From: Hydractinia symbiolongicarpus
Lineage: Eukaryota; Cnidaria; Hydrozoa; Anthoathecata; Hydractiniidae
Length of the DNA stretch: 64,000 nt
NCBI RefSeq assembly: GCF_029227915.1
Contig: NC_079875.1
Location: 14,383,001-14,447,000 of the forward strand
Direction of reading: 5' to 3'
Under the pieces are notes generated by a model. That model saw only the letters and a program-made list of their open reading frames with translations, made no database searches and was not told where the DNA came from. A program made the translations under genes and the position numbers. Below are positions 44,412-57,251 of the stretch, one piece after another; within the stretch, counting starts at the first letter, position 1; each line of letters begins with the position of its first letter.

Positions 44412-47400
44412 CTAAAAAAATTTATTAAAAAAAGTATTTTACAGGAAATTATTAAAATTTTCATGGACAGTATATGGTACCAAATAAAAAAATATATTTA
44501 CATTTTCTTAATACCACAGAGTCACACGATTGTTCGGAATCTGAAACTAGATGTTAAAAAAATTATTAAATAAATGTGTTAAACTAATTTGCCTTAACAC
44601 CATCTATAACACCTCTCCCAAGAAAAATAATGATATGGACAATCACAGAGGAAATTTTTATTTGTACAGTAAAAACTATTGAAAAAAACTTTATTGACCT
44701 AAGCTATGATTTTCAACAATGCTTTTGTTTTTGTTAAAGCATCATAATATTTGTTTTACTCATTAAGAATTATGTCAATGCATGTTTTCCTTTTTTTTAT
44801 GCATGTTCCTTGCTACAAAATACACGCAAAAATAGAACACAAGAACTTGGTTGACCTAAATGAAATTTTTAGCAGTGCTTCCATTTTCGTTGGTGCATAA
44901 CATTTTTTCTTCTCAAAATTAAGTCAATGACTTATGTTGTTTTTTCCAACGCCTTCTTTATGCATTTTTCTTGCTGAAAGATTAAAGTTTCTATATATAC
45001 AGAGGTGTGGCACCCGAGGATTAAATATGCTGATATCAGCATCAAAAATCTTAAAATCATAAGACAAAACCACATTTTTTCATTATATTGGAATTTGTGA
45101 ACGAGACGCAACTAAATTTTGCGGTGGGAAGCTAAGGAATCACTGCCTGGAACTGAAGACATGCAAGGAAATGCTATGAGTAGTACAAGAGAAAGAAGAG
45201 GAAGCTCTAAATATTTTTTTTTTCATTTGATTTACAAGAATTTGAGGTACCACACAATGAGAAGTAAAGAACAGAAACGCCTTTCTTATATTTATTTTAA
45301 GCTACGTATACGCATTTTAAGCTACATAGGACTATGCCAGCACTCCAGGGGCATTAAATAAGTAAGTGATAAAATACAAGTAATAGGCACCAATATATAT
45401 TATTTTTTATGTAGCTAGTTACATAAACGATTTTTCAAGGTATTCTGTCATTTCAAGTAAGATAGATACCTAGATATTTAGACCTCCCATTTGGACCTCC
45501 TATAGCAGTGAAGACTTGAGTATATAGGTAGTTAGTTAGGTATACAAAGTATTGCATGTTGTCAGGACAAACACAAACCTATATTTCATAAATAAATTTC
45601 TGCAAATGTCCAGGTTTCTTTTATCAAACAGAAACCTATTTTTCAAATTGCTGTAGATTTTTAGGTTTCTTTTATGAAATAACATAATTTGGCAAAGTAT
45701 TCACTTGGAGCGGGAAGACCCAAAGTCTCTATCCAGGTTAAAACTTAGTACAGGGTAAACTGTGTCACACGGAGGACACTTATATAATGTGTTGCAAATC
45801 CAGTGGAGCACTTATAGCATTAAAGGTATAATATATTATTCATAAACCAACTATTGTTCCTTCTGCAAAGCAAATACAGTTGTTTAGCATTTTTCATTTT
45901 GCATAAGTTCCTGTGGATATTCCAAAATTATTTGTGGGTGTTGCAGATCCAGGTGAACATAAAATACCGTTCACTTTGTTTTTATATGGCAAAAAAATTT
46001 GATTATGCTTCAAAATCACATTCCCACTTTTTCTGAGATGGATAAGGTATTTGGTCTTAAACTGGGCCAAATTTTATCTGTTTGAATTATTTTAATCCTG
46101 AGAATCCTTTGAATGTTTTCTGTACACGTGGCTTGTCAAAATTGATATGCTTTAAAGAACAGTTTATCGGAGTCTCCGAAAATGGCTAAATTCAGGAACA
46201 CAGAAACTATGTGGTAGTAAGTTTCAAGTCATTATTTCAATTTCTACTGAAGTAATAGGACTTTTACTTAGTACAGTTTTGGCATAGTTTTTCATACCGC
46301 TGACACCAAAATGACTGCAGGGATTTTTTTAAAAAGTTGTTGCATAGCTTAAATGACATTAGGATAAGGACGGAAAAGTTACGGTGGGACTTGGGTTTTA
46401 AACCTTCCCTGCAAGAAATTTTAAAAATAATAAATCACAAAATTGCAAAAGTTTATCTTAAAAATTTTTAATTTTGGTTAATGTGAAAGTAATCCACATG
46501 AAAAAGTTTCTCATGTTTTTTATGAAAAAATCTTCCATATTACCCATATAGGGTAACTTGATGAACAATGAATTTTCAACTTAAGCTTTGACTTTTGACC
46601 CAGCTAAAAAGGTTGGTTTTGTCTTTTCATACTTAGAGGTTGTTGACACGTGAAATCTAATCCGGGATGAGTTCATGCCTGTCTCTAGTGAAAATCCTCA
46701 CAGCATTTACATGCTTAAGGCCGGAAAAAAATATGAAGTAAGAGGTTGGTTGTAACTTTTTTTGTTAATTTATATATCTTCAAAGTTTTTTATATATTCA
46801 TCTTTATATTATTCGATCATCGATCATGGTTCTTATGTTTTTATACGAGAAAGTGTTTTAAAGTTGCACACCATTTTAATGTTATGCCTGCTGTATAAAA
46901 TGATGTTGTCTGTTTACTTCGACAATTATTTATTTTATTATCTATTTTTATATCTATATCTAGCCAATGTTTTGTTTCTAGCAAAAACAGCTTCTCTCAG
47001 AAGAATTGATTGTTTCTATGTTGCTCTGCTAGTTGTATTAATAATACTACTAGCCGAAGTCCAGTGGAAGAATCCACTGAACACAGTAATTTGAATTTTT
47101 TTAAAAGTCACAATTTGCATTATTCTATATCTATAACCGCTGAAACAAAACGTCCAAATAATAAGCATGTGCGGCAATAAAAAAATAAAAATAAAAGAGA
47201 AAAAAAGCACAGGGATTGAGGTTGCTTACAATCTCCATTATTATACTTATACCCGCTGAAACAAAACGGTAAAATATAAGCAGGTTCAACAATAAAATAA
47301 AAATAATTTAAAATAAAAATGCAGAAGGTCTAACACAATCGAAGATGTCTCACAACGGTTATGTAAAAAGCTAAATCTGCAAAAACTATATACTTGCTCT

Positions 47401-50400
47401 GCCATGCCAGAAGTGCACCAGGGGAAATAGTATACCAGACATTAGAAAAAATCGTTAAGTCACGCAAAATTTTCACAACGTACAGTTTCTAATGCATCAT
47501 ACCAAATTAGCTATTTAGTCTATCGCATACAGCAACCCTCCCATTGTGCAAACATGCCGTGCATGATAACAATGCAGTGTTTTCGAATTTAAGAATCAAA
47601 TATATTTCAAACAGTAATGTAACAGAGGTAAAAATTGATATAACTTTGTTTACATTAGGGTTTGTTATAACGACATCAACCACTTCGAACCGTTAAAAAC
47701 AGTAACAACGGAAAAATTACTTTTTACATTTTATATATATTCTTCTCTACAATATACACGCTGTATTTTAAAATGGTCCTGCAAGATTTGCAATTATGTA
47801 AATAGCAAACATTAAAGTTACTAAGTGTTTTTTTTCTCATTTCAGCCTTCATGTTCTTAACTTTTCCTGGAGAGAAAAAAGGTTCAGTTTGTGAGATATA
47901 TACGCAATAAAAAAGTAAACTTCTAATTAAATTTGTGCATCATAGAAATTTTTATATCTTGCTATAGCTATTGGCAATTTTTTTATATTTAGAACAAACA
48001 GTCTAGATTAGACAATTTCTTAGAATATTCTAAACTTTTGACCCATTGCTTAAAGTATATATAGTCTTACAAAAAATGTTCTTAACTTTTTTGACAAATG
48101 CTATCCTCATTATTCTCAATATTTTCTTAACATGACTATGGCCTGAAAATATACAATGCCTTAATAAAATAAGGCTTGCTATAAGTTGCTAAAGCTTTTG
48201 GCAAATTCTTTTATATTTATTTAAAACAATCGAGGTTGGAAATATTTTAAGATATCTTTAACTGACCCTGACTATATTCTTACAAAAAAATATGTTCAGG
48301 CTGAAGACAATACATATTTTAACTTCACATTTAAGGGAAAGTTTAGCTGGAAGCGTGTAAACAACTTGAAAACGTTATTCACCTAAATTCATTTCCCTAC
48401 CAGATAATCTAAACAACACACCTGGTTTCTTTTGCTTTCTCAGTAGTAGCTAACGTTCTCTGGATAAAAGTCTAATCAGTTTTTTACTTTGATTACTAAA
48501 CTTTGCTTTATCCCAAAGAAAACAAATTGAAAATGTATAGCTAGCAACAATTGTTTGATACATTTCTAATCAGTTCTCTTTTTGATGTTATATCATCGTA
48601 CGCTTTTCTTTTTTATAACAAATATTTCTGGCAACAACATAAACATTTTTTTTATTCTCGCTCAACAACAACAGTCGCTCTACAACTACAAGTTTTGTTC
48701 TTTACATCTTAGATTTGAATTATCATTCGAATTTGACAGTTTTTTTTAAAAAAGAAAGAAACCTCGGTCCCAGAACACAAAAATGATAGGAGAAACAAAT
48801 AAGCTTTAATCTAACCTCATGATGAGTAAACATTGTTTGAAATAACCTTTTACAGGATTACTTTAAAAAGAGACAACTTTCTTCGCTTCGGTTTTCATTT
48901 TTCAGTTAATTAACTTTGTTTCCGTGAGATACAACGCGCACATGGTAAACCGGGGGTAAAATTAAATTATTCTATCTATAACGCACAGCGAGGCTATTAC
49001 AACAATAAAACAAATAAAAACATTTGAAAATAAAATAAAAATTAGCTTTAATAAAACAAGGAAAAAGAGTTTTATTTTTTAAAGAAATAAGAAAAGAGAA
49101 TTAAATATTTACATAGTAACCCCCTGACTTGCGTTTTTTTTAACATGGTAAATTTTAGCGTAACGCCACATCGTAAGAAAGTGACCCGTGATTTGTGTGA
49201 CATGGCCTCACCGTGCGCACACACACAAGGCGTATTAATATATAGATATGTAACTGAACAGAAGAGATACTATACTTAAACTTGTCGATAAAACTGTGAT
49301 CAACAATATTACACTTCTTCTCTCAGGCGCACTCATTCTACGTTTCTTGTTTGACCTTTCTACTCACAAATTAAAAAGTATCACTTCGAATTACCGTACG
49401 CAAATAATGTTGCATCCTGGGATGAGATTATGGGGGTGAAAATATGCTGATTTCATTCCACCTTGGAATGAGGTTACTCATGCCAGGGTGAAAATATGCT
49501 GATTTCATCAGCATATGTGTAAACACTTCTCGTTTCATCACCAGACGAGTTTCCTCCCAGGATGAGATTTCATCCTGCCTACGTGTAAACGTGGTCTTAG
49601 TCTGGCTAGTTATAGCGAAAAAGTTTAATATTCAAACTTGACCTATTTTACCTAGTATTAAGTAATAAATGCTTTTTTTTAATCCTAAATTCACTATAGG
49701 GTAGGTTAGCTACCCATAAGAACAACGTCAAGGCTGTTCTCTTTAGTAAACAAACCCATGGCCTTTTTGTAATAAGTACCAAATTTTATGTGTGCACTTC
49801 TTGCGCAAGTGTAACCAAAGTGCTCCGTACGTAAATCCTAAAAATTGTGGCAATGGGTCACTCTTTACGAATGACACCACGTAAGAAAGATACTGTGCTT
49901 TGCTATTTCCGTAACCTATACCAAGATTTTGTTGTGATATATATCAGAATTGTTTTTAATAAAAAAATTAAAACAGGACACTGGTAAATTTTGCTCCAAA
50001 ACTCATGCAACAAAATTTTTCTTGCCTTTGCCTAAAAAATTAGATTGTGGTTGTGGCTTGGATATATACTCCTTACTAAGCATCACTGGCCCTGCTTCTA
50101 CAGCCTATGCCTGACAGCCACAATAAGAAAAATATTTTTCAGAAGTTTTTAGAGAGTTTCTAGTAGTGTCCTTACACAACCATACCAGTTAAAGAAACTT
50201 GAGTGACTTCAACTCAAAGTTCAAAAAAATTCAATAAATACATTTTAAAATTAGATAGGCTGTTAAAACGTTTTTACATTTTGCCTTCACCTACAGCCAC
50301 CATCATGCAGCCAGAACAGGGTTTCCACTTTTTTTATATTTTTGGTTATGTGGAGAAAAAAAAATTAGTTTTTTAGAGATTTTAAATTATTTAAAGTGTA

Positions 50401-51528
50401 ACTTAAAGTCCCAAGAATTAATAATGTCAAAGGAATTACAAAAGGTTAAAAAAATTACATTGACAGGGAATTCAATACGAAAACCTAATGTGTGCTGCCA
50501 ATCACATGCATAATAAACACATATTTAAAATTTTAAATGTGCAATATTTGATTATAATGTAAGAGATTTGTTATTTTTCCCTCTAAAATTGAAATAAACT
50601 TTTGAAGACTATTTTTTACCTAAAAGAAAGGGCTTTGGAACATGTTGGAGTTTCACCACTATTGGTAAGAGGGTTACTATTTGCCATAACAGAGCAGACA
50701 CTCGATATGCATAAGATTTTTCAATTTAAGGCTCAAAACATGCTTGAAATAATTTTGTCTTGGTACACAAAGAGTAGGAGAAAAAAATAAATTTCAAACT
50801 TGAATGATAAGCCATTAAATTCAAGGCAAACAAAGAAAAAATTAATTCTAAACCTTAATCATGGAAATTTTTACTCACCACACGAACTTTGGGCCTCATG
50901 TGTAATCTAAATGTAAATACCCTAAATGTTAAATGTTTTTCATATAATTTAATAAAAATTCGGTTCTGACCGTTGCAATTAATTAATTAATTTTCACATG
51001 CAATTCAGTGCTGATCAGGACAAATTCTCCAGGTAAGAGAAAAATTTATTAAAGTTTACACATACCATTTCTTTAGGATGTTGACTGCATTCATCCTAAA
51101 ATGAAACAAGATGTATGATATACGTAACCTCGCAAATAAAGTTTACAAAAGAGCTGTCTATCAGATTCTGATTTCTGTTACTATGTTAGATACAACATAT
51201 TTTGCTATTCAGATAGGCAATAATATTTGTTACACACTATGCGGTTATTTTTTAAAATTGATTTGTGAGATCTTCTTGAACCACAAAATTCCTAGAAATT
51301 TTAATTTTCAATTGGTCAGTCTGGGGTAAACTGACTGACAGGAAGAAGAAAGACCACAAGCCCTACCTAAAGTTTGCGAAATTTAGGAAATTTAGTACAC
51401 TCCACAAAAAAAGAATGGGTATATAAGAGAGTCACTCAGTGAGAAAAAGCAAAATAAAAAAAATAATATACGAGAAATCTTAATTGTTCGAAATATATTA
51501 CCAGAACTGTCACAAACAACAAACTTCA
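44412..51528. other. Intergenic or long intron, few features
   Basis: About 7 kb with no convincing exon on either strand. The ORFs at 45119-45361 and 46762-47094 show AT-driven composition and no motif. Within it, 47127-47200 and 47243-47313 are related AT-rich repeats sharing CCGCTGAAACAAAAC and a CAATAAAAATAAAA-like tail, possibly ends of a short interspersed element. Confidence 0.5.
49437..49516. repeat. Short direct and inverted repeats
   Basis: GTGAAAATATGCTGATTTCA occurs twice, about 51 bp apart. The second copy continues into a perfect palindrome, ATATGCTGAT-TTC-ATCAGCATAT (49494-49516). CATCCTGGGATGAGAT-like words surround it. Probably the core of a degraded fold-back element. Confidence 0.6.
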
Positions 51529-51531
51529 TTA

Positions 51532-51577
51532 AGGCCAATATCCACACACGGAAAACGTTCCGCGGACCGGACCGGAT
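51532..51577 (+). repeat. Harbinger left terminal inverted repeat
   Basis: 46 bp, GC-rich (CCGCGGACCGGACCGGAT at its inner end), identical to the complement of 54312-54357. Confidence 0.95.
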
Positions 51578-51771
51578 CAAACGAAAACAAAGCTTTGCGC
51601 ATGCTCATTGTTAGTTCATTGCGCAATCAAAACGGAAAATTGTCCGGTCCAGAAGCCAGAAGAAAGTTGAAATGTTTTCAACTTTTTTTCTGATCCGCGG
51701 AGCGACTAGCATTTTTGACCAATAACAAGCTACAAAAAAATAATCACGTGATATCAACAAACCACCAGAGC

Positions 51772-52259
51772 ATGCTCAAATCAAAAATGGCGCAGCAACA
51801 AACAGCAGAGCAGCATGCTGCTATGGAAGATGAAAATGCAGCACAAATGCTAAGTTATGCTTGGCAATTACAACAACTTGGTCGGTTTAACATAAGCATG
51901 GCTAACGATGAAGCGTCTCAAGCTCCCACAGTTCCTCTGAGTTTCCAGCGAAGACATATATCAAACCCCAACACTTCATCATCATCAAGCAACAACAACA
52001 ACAACAACAATGTCTTGCTGTTGTCATCACCAGAATCTACTGCAACTTTTACCACCCCTTCTTTAGCACCTCAAATTCAGACTGAGGTTGATAAGGGTGA
52101 CGAGGAAGTCGATTCTAACTTTCTTGAAGTGTCACTTGCTTCTAGAATTGTGGATATAATGCCTAGCTATCCTTGTCTGTGGAAAACTAATCAAAGGTCA
52201 TACAAAGATATTAACAAAAAAGATCAAGCCTGGACTGAAATATCAGCTGGGGGCATCTG
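51772..52259 (+). CDS. Harbinger MADF-BESS protein, exon 1
   Basis: From the first ATG (51772; a second is at 51787) the frame gives an N-terminal glutamine/alanine region, a serine-asparagine run (SSSSSNNNNNNN), an acidic linker, and from about residue 123 the first half of a MADF domain: LASRIVDIMPSYPCLW, then DQAWTEIS. MADF proteins of Harbinger elements bind the terminal repeats and bring the transposase to nuclear DNA. The exon ends at donor GTAAGATT (52260). In this frame it ends with two spare bases and would read a stop directly after splicing, whereas exon 2 expects one spare base. Reading the last bases in the next frame gives LGAS-VEKIKYDW, the normal MADF continuation. A one-base indel between about 52235 and 52250 therefore probably disables this gene. 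Confidence 0.8.
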
Positions 52260-52362
52260 GTAAGATTTTTTTGTTCAGTTCCCTATGGAAGACATGTGCA
52301 AAATTAATTTCAGTTGATAGATTAGCTATATTAATTTTGCTTTAATGTTTGTTTTGTTTTAG

Positions 52363-52862
52363 TTGAAAAAATCAAATATGATTGGTCAAAAATACGAGAA
52401 AATTATCGCAAGTGCTTGAAAAAGAGAGACGCGAGAACGAAATCTGGTGCAGGATATGACAAGCTGCCCACTTGTAATTTTTTTAAAGAACTTAGATTTC
52501 TGTCAGACTCATTGAGCAACAAGGTAACAGATAGCAACATTTTAAACAGTGATAGTGGTAGTGTGATTGATGTAGCTAGCAGCGAAACCAGTGAAGTTTC
52601 GGATGATGTTATAATATCGAACAAATGTAAAAAAAAAAAAAGGAGTAATGATGATGCTCAAATTAGTTTAATTGATGCTGCTCTCCTTCAAACGTTAAAC
52701 AAAGTAAACGAGAAACCGAATGCAAGACGTGAAGAGACAGATCCCGACACTCTGTTTTGTTTGAGTTTAGTGTCATCCTTATCAGCATTAACACCACAAC
52801 AAAATGCTCTAGCTAAGCTGAAGCTTCAGCAGGTACTTTATGACATTAAGTATGCTGCATAG
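52363..52862 (+). CDS. Harbinger MADF-BESS protein, exon 2
   Basis: After acceptor TTTTGTTTTAG the frame finishes the MADF domain (VEKIKYDWSKIRENYRKC), continues into a basic KSGAGYDKLPTC segment and a serine/acidic linker with a lysine cluster (KCKKKKRS), and ends with a BESS-type motif: DTLFCLSLVSSLSALTPQQ followed by a helix and the stop TAG 52860-52862. BESS motifs mediate protein-protein contacts. The gene is convergent with the transposase, 86 bp apart. Exon 2 itself is intact. Confidence 0.8.
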
Positions 52863-52948
52863 AAAGACACGTAAACAAACTTTGTTCTTATTGCTTTTGT
52901 TTTGTGTACATATTTACATCCTTGTATTATATATAAATATATATGTCG

Positions 52949-54223
52949 TTAATTGTCTGCATCAAAATCATCAGAAGTCTTATGTGTGTATTCCCATTGC
53001 CAAGGTACTGATCCAATTTGAGAGTTAAAATAATCACAGAATTTATCTCTTACAACTTTTGCATCATTTGTATAATTGTTAGATCCTACTCTTGGTATGT
53101 CTACTAAGCCTTTATATCCATCAATTTCTTGTCGCCATTGACCCTGCCTTGTTTTTGTATCTGCTAAGCCAGGGGGACAATACCCATTGTCATAGATTAA
53201 AAAATTATGCAAAGACACAGCTGCCTTTGTGACAATTTTAACATTTTCAGGCGAACTGATAATTGGTCTTCTGAACAACCTAAACCTTGATGCCATAATT
53301 CCAAAAGAGTTTTCAATAACTCTTCTAGCTCGCGAAATCCGATAATTACATATTCGTTTTGTATCATCTAGCACAGCTCGTGGGTATGGCTTTACTAAAT
53401 TTACTTTCAGGGGAAAAGCTTCGTCCCCAACTATAACATAAGGCACGACTTGTGAACTATGAGGTAAAGGACAAGGTGCAGGGAAGTTTAATGAATTACT
53501 GGTAATGGCCTGACCAATATTGCTAGCTGCAAAAACGCTACCATCGCTTTCTCTGCCACTGTCCCCAATGTCAACTAACGTAAATTCGTATCTAGAGTTA
53601 CAGATAGCCATCAGCACAATACTGTGCGTTTTCTTGTAATTAAAGTACGATGATCCTGAGCGCGGGGGTGCTTGCATAACAATGTGTTTTCCATCAATTG
53701 CACCAACACAATTTGGAAAGTTCCATTCCTGTTCAAACCCCTCGGCAATTTGTAACCATTCTTCTTCCAAATTTGGTGCTTTTATGTAGTCGTGCTCGAG
53801 TAATTTTTCCCAAATTGCCTCGCATGTTTCTTTAATAATTCGTCCTACTGTCGAAATTCCTACGCGATAGCTACTTGAAATTGTAACGTGAGAATCACCA
53901 GTTGATAAGTATCTTAGTGTAATACACAATCTTTCAGAAGGACCTATGGGCTCACGTGCTGCAGTAGTAGATTTCGTTATAAATGGGGCTATGAGGTTGA
54001 GAAGTTCTTCGTATCTTGTAGGAGACATACGAAACTGTTTGTAAAAAAATTCATGATCATGGATCCTAAGTTCTTGAATTAATTGATGATATTCTCCTTT
54101 CGCCTTTCTTTCCAAAAATATTTTTCTTACCCACATCCTATGTTTACGCTTATGTGAATGTGTTACTTGCAGTTGACGTTTTTTAATTAGAAGAACTAGA
54201 AGAAGCACATGGTTTTCATCCAT
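52949..54223 (-). CDS. PIF/Harbinger DDE transposase (HARBI1-like)
   Basis: A single 424-residue ORF without breaks, the usual length for the family. A basic N-terminus (about residues 14-45) and a helix-turn-helix-like region with VGISTVGRIIKETCEAIW (121-138) precede the DDE_Tnp_4 nuclease fold. This shows CVGAIDGKHI with D177, VDIGDSG with D218 and D221, VIVGDEAFPL with D267, and RVIENSFGI with E304, fitting an RNase-H-like catalytic core for cut-and-paste transposition at TWA sites. Its C-terminal tail is acidic. ATG 54221-54223 is the first in frame, 88 bp inside the right terminal repeat. It looks functional by sequence, although its MADF partner here seems frameshifted. Confidence 0.95.
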   Translation of the reverse strand: MDENHVLLLVLLIKKRQLQVTHSHKRKHRMWVRKIFLERKAKGEYHQLIQELRIHDHEFFYKQFRMSPTRYEELLNLIAPFITKSTTAAREPIGPSERLCITLRYLSTGDSHVTISSSYRVGISTVGRIIKETCEAIWEKLLEHDYIKAPNLEEEWLQIAEGFEQEWNFPNCVGAIDGKHIVMQAPPRSGSSYFNYKKTHSIVLMAICNSRYEFTLVDIGDSGRESDGSVFAASNIGQAITSNSLNFPAPCPLPHSSQVVPYVIVGDEAFPLKVNLVKPYPRAVLDDTKRICNYRISRARRVIENSFGIMASRFRLFRRPIISSPENVKIVTKAAVSLHNFLIYDNGYCPPGLADTKTRQGQWRQEIDGYKGLVDIPRVGSNNYTNDAKVVRDKFCDYFNSQIGSVPWQWEYTHKTSDDFDADN

Positions 54224-54311
54224 GTTGTTATTATTGTCGTAGCAACGTAAAAACTAATTTTCGTTCTTCGACGTACTGGAACGGAACGGACTGGAACAGA
54301 TTTTTATCGTT

Positions 54312-54357
54312 ATCCGGTCCGGTCCGCGGAACGTTTTCCGTGTGTGGATATTGGCCT
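54312..54357 (-). repeat. Harbinger right terminal inverted repeat
   Basis: Exact inverted copy of 51532-51577, followed by the TTA duplication. Confidence 0.95.
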
Positions 54358-54360
54358 TTA

Positions 54361-56220
54361 AAAAGAATCCTGTGCACTTATGGCACGGAGACAAATAACA
54401 AAAACGGAGTTGAAAAACTTACATTCTTTCGCTATGTTAGTGTGTCTACATTCACTTTTGTAAACTTTTGTAGGAACAGTTTTACCTTACCAGTTAGGTA
54501 AAAAATGCTTTTGAAAGCTTATCTTATCTTTTTAAGAAATAAAATTTATCACAGCAAAGAAAAAAAAAATAGTTACCAAGATTATATCTGAACACAGGAC
54601 TACCCCGGTTTCGGTGCTCAGAGAGGCAAAAATGTCCATTCTTGTGGGACACATTTGCTTTTTAATACCAGCTCATAAACTTGTAACGTATTTTGACAAA
54701 TAGTGTGAGCTTATATTGCATTGTTAAAAAGTGCTTAAAATAACTCTTTGGTAGATGAAATCATTGTGGAATTATGCGTTTTTATTATTTTTGAATTTGT
54801 ATTTGTTTTGCATTTAACTTCAGCCTGATCTTAATTAAAATCAATTATAATTAAAATAGGGGTGAAATTTAGGACTACGCATTGGTAAATTTCATAAACA
54901 ACTTTTTAAATGTATCACACAACAAAATAAATACTTAATCATGATCAATTACCTTCTTTGTTGATTGTACTTGTACTGTGAAATCAATTTCTAAAGTATG
55001 TATTGTACAAACAATTAAACAATGAAAGATGAATACCAAATTGAAAATTACATGCTAAACACCAAGCTGACATTTTTTTAAAATAGGAATACTTCAGCAC
55101 TGTAAATCCTCTAATTTACAAGCACTGACAAATAAGCTATTTTACAACCATTACTTCAGTATAATGTACTTTTTACATCCCTAAGCTTCAACGAAAAACT
55201 GTGTTCAGTTTAAAATAACACATAGTGAAAAAAAACATTTTAGCATGCGCGTTCCTGCCAAAAAAAGGGGAAATATGCTGATAAAATACTGACCTAGATA
55301 TCAAAAGGAAATGTACATCCCTTAACATGGTTAAAATAACTGATGACAGAAAGTGTAAAAATTGCTATTGCTCAAACATGGCAGAGCTTTTAAAAAAAAT
55401 AAGACTTAACCAACTTTTTAAACTCTGCATACTTTATTTCTTTTAAAAATTGAGAATGTATATGTTAAGACAACACTGTGCAGATAAAACACAATAAAAT
55501 ATATGACACACAATTCTTAACTACTATTCCCCGATACTTGTTTTCTGTTATTCAACCCCATGTTATTTCTTTTTTTCTCCTCACAAAATAAAATTAAACA
55601 TACGAAATGAAAGTAAAAATCATGCAGTAATCCTTTTTCGTGTTTACCCTCAGGGTGAGCTTGTTCGTTTTACACCTCTGGTTAAGTTCACTATGTAACT
55701 CAAATGTTTTCCCCTCTGGATGAACTCTAAACCTTGGGCAAATTTTCACATGTAGCCATAACTGAACACAAATTATTCTGTCAAAAATACCAGAGAAAAC
55801 AGTCCGAACTTGCCAGGAGCTAAATTAGGCCAACTTTCGTAAGACTATTAGAACTTAACAATCTTAAGAAGAATTAATTATATTTACTTGTCCATCAAAA
55901 ATGCCTATTTACATCCGCAGCAGTTTTATTCCCACTAAAATAAAACCGTCTTATCCGTTCAAAAAAGTAAAAAGATTACAGCTTATCTTCATGAATCTCT
56001 TGAGCTGAACTTGACATAGCACAGAATATTTGATCAAATTTTTAAAAAGTTTAGAATTTCACTGTATAAAGATTTTGCTTCTGCCACATAAGCGTGGTAC
56101 TTTCTTTGATATAAGATAATCATTTTTCCCAGATAATTGGTCACAATTTAGCCTTTCTAATTCAAGTTTTGGCACTTAACAATTGCGAAGGCGAAAGTTT
56201 TCATATTATTAGAATTTCAT
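54361..56220. other. Spacer between Harbinger and array 2
   Basis: AT-rich with no supported gene. A possible tiny exon before GTAAGTTTTT at about 54420 (minus strand) was considered but has no independent support. Confidence 0.45.
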
Positions 56221-56353
56221 GATTTATCTAAATTGAATTTGTGAAAGTTCATCTCTTGTTTTCTTTCTTAATTTAACTGCTGTGAAGGGCAGCATGTGAT
56301 CACAAAACAAAATATATTTTGTATTTTGTTTTATGATCACATGTAAATGTAAA

Positions 56354-56399
56354 GCAGGCAAAAAGCAGGCAAAGAGCAGGCAAAAAGCAGGCAAAGAGC
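56354..56399. repeat. Short minisatellite GCAGGCAAAAA
   Basis: Four tandem units of 11 bp (AGCAGGCAAAA/GAGCAGGCAAA), absent from the other units of the array. Confidence 0.8.
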
Positions 56400-56527
56400 A
56401 TTGAAATTGAATAATTACAAATACATTCTGCATCCACCTTCCAAACCAATGCAATATTTAAAACTAAAAAGCCTTATGAGATGCGGTAGTTGAAATAAAA
56501 CAGTTAAATCAAAAAGGAAGTGAATAA

Positions 56528-56566
56528 ACTTAATGTTATTGCTATTTTCCGCTAAAACACTCCTAT
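56528..56566 (-). pseudogene. Dead copy of the 39-nt micro-exon
   Basis: Homologous to the 39-nt exon at 57893, but the outer acceptor AG has become TG and the GTAAGT donor is replaced. It marks the decayed left edge of array 2. Confidence 0.5.
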
Positions 56567-57224
56567 TATCCGCAAAATAACAAGAAGGAATAACGTCAAA
56601 AATAAGAATTAACTTCTCAGTACCAATCACATAAAAACATAGAGCTCTCCATAACCAAATTTGTCTTAAAATGACAGCCAAATTTTAACCCTGTGCTAAA
56701 GGCGCGCAAAATACTGACTGAGGATATAAGACAGACAAAAATTCCATGATACAGAAATGTGTATGGGTGAACACATAGATTTGCATTATGGGCTAACGCC
56801 TTAGTCACGAGCTGCATTATAAAGCTATGAAACAGTTATGAAGGCTAAATCTGCCCTATTTGATATAGTACTTGTTCTTGTCTTCATACAGTCAATTTTG
56901 TTACCACTTTCTTGCAACTGCTATTATCAAATAACATAAGCACAATACCTGGGAAACCTTTACACACAAGTACAAAAATAGTTTTCTTTGACAAACATTC
57001 ATGATTTTTGAAATTAAACCCTTTAAAATATTCAGAAATGTTTTTCTGTCCCACTTAATACAATCTTGTGCAGCTAGGGTAATAAGTGGAGTAGTCACTT
57101 CACAAAGTTAAGAGCTCGTTCAGTCAAACCCCTTGCTGGCATAATTTGATTTTGCTTTATGTTGACTGGGGTGGAGTCTTCATTTTCAAAAAACAAGACT
57201 AAAAAAGAATAAGAATAATCAAAC

Positions 57225-57251
57225 CTTCTTCCTGCCTCTCTGAAGACAATA
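57225..57251 (-). CDS. 27-nt micro-exon (LSSERQEE), copy 1, type A
   Basis: Acceptor TTTATTTTAG, donor GTTTGATT (weak). Phase 1 encodes LSSERQEE between split codons. All three phases are open, so the phase is set by the sister exon family only. Confidence 0.4.

Larger units (their letters stand above)
51532..54357. mobile_element. PIF/Harbinger transposon, 2826 bp
   Basis: Terminal inverted repeats of 46 bp (51532-51577 and 54312-54357) are identical and start AGGCCAATATCCACACACGG. TTA flanks both sides (51529-51531 and 54358-54360), the 3-bp TWA target duplication of the superfamily. It holds two convergent genes, a MADF-BESS protein on the plus strand and a DDE transposase on the minus strand, the usual two-gene layout. 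Perfect ends and an intact transposase mark a young insertion. Confidence 0.95.

Noticed and set aside
46762-47094. Plus-strand 110-codon hydrophobic ORF
   Set aside because: Composition (L, Y, F, I) is what AT-rich DNA gives by chance. No conserved feature, and repeats overlap its end.
51073-51102. Possible 30-nt minus-strand exon (acceptor TCATTTTAG, donor GTATGTGTAA)
   Set aside because: Good-looking borders, but phase 1, required by the exon at 44364 and by array 2, gives an immediate TGA. Phases 0 and 2 are open, so it could belong to another transcript, but there is no support for one.
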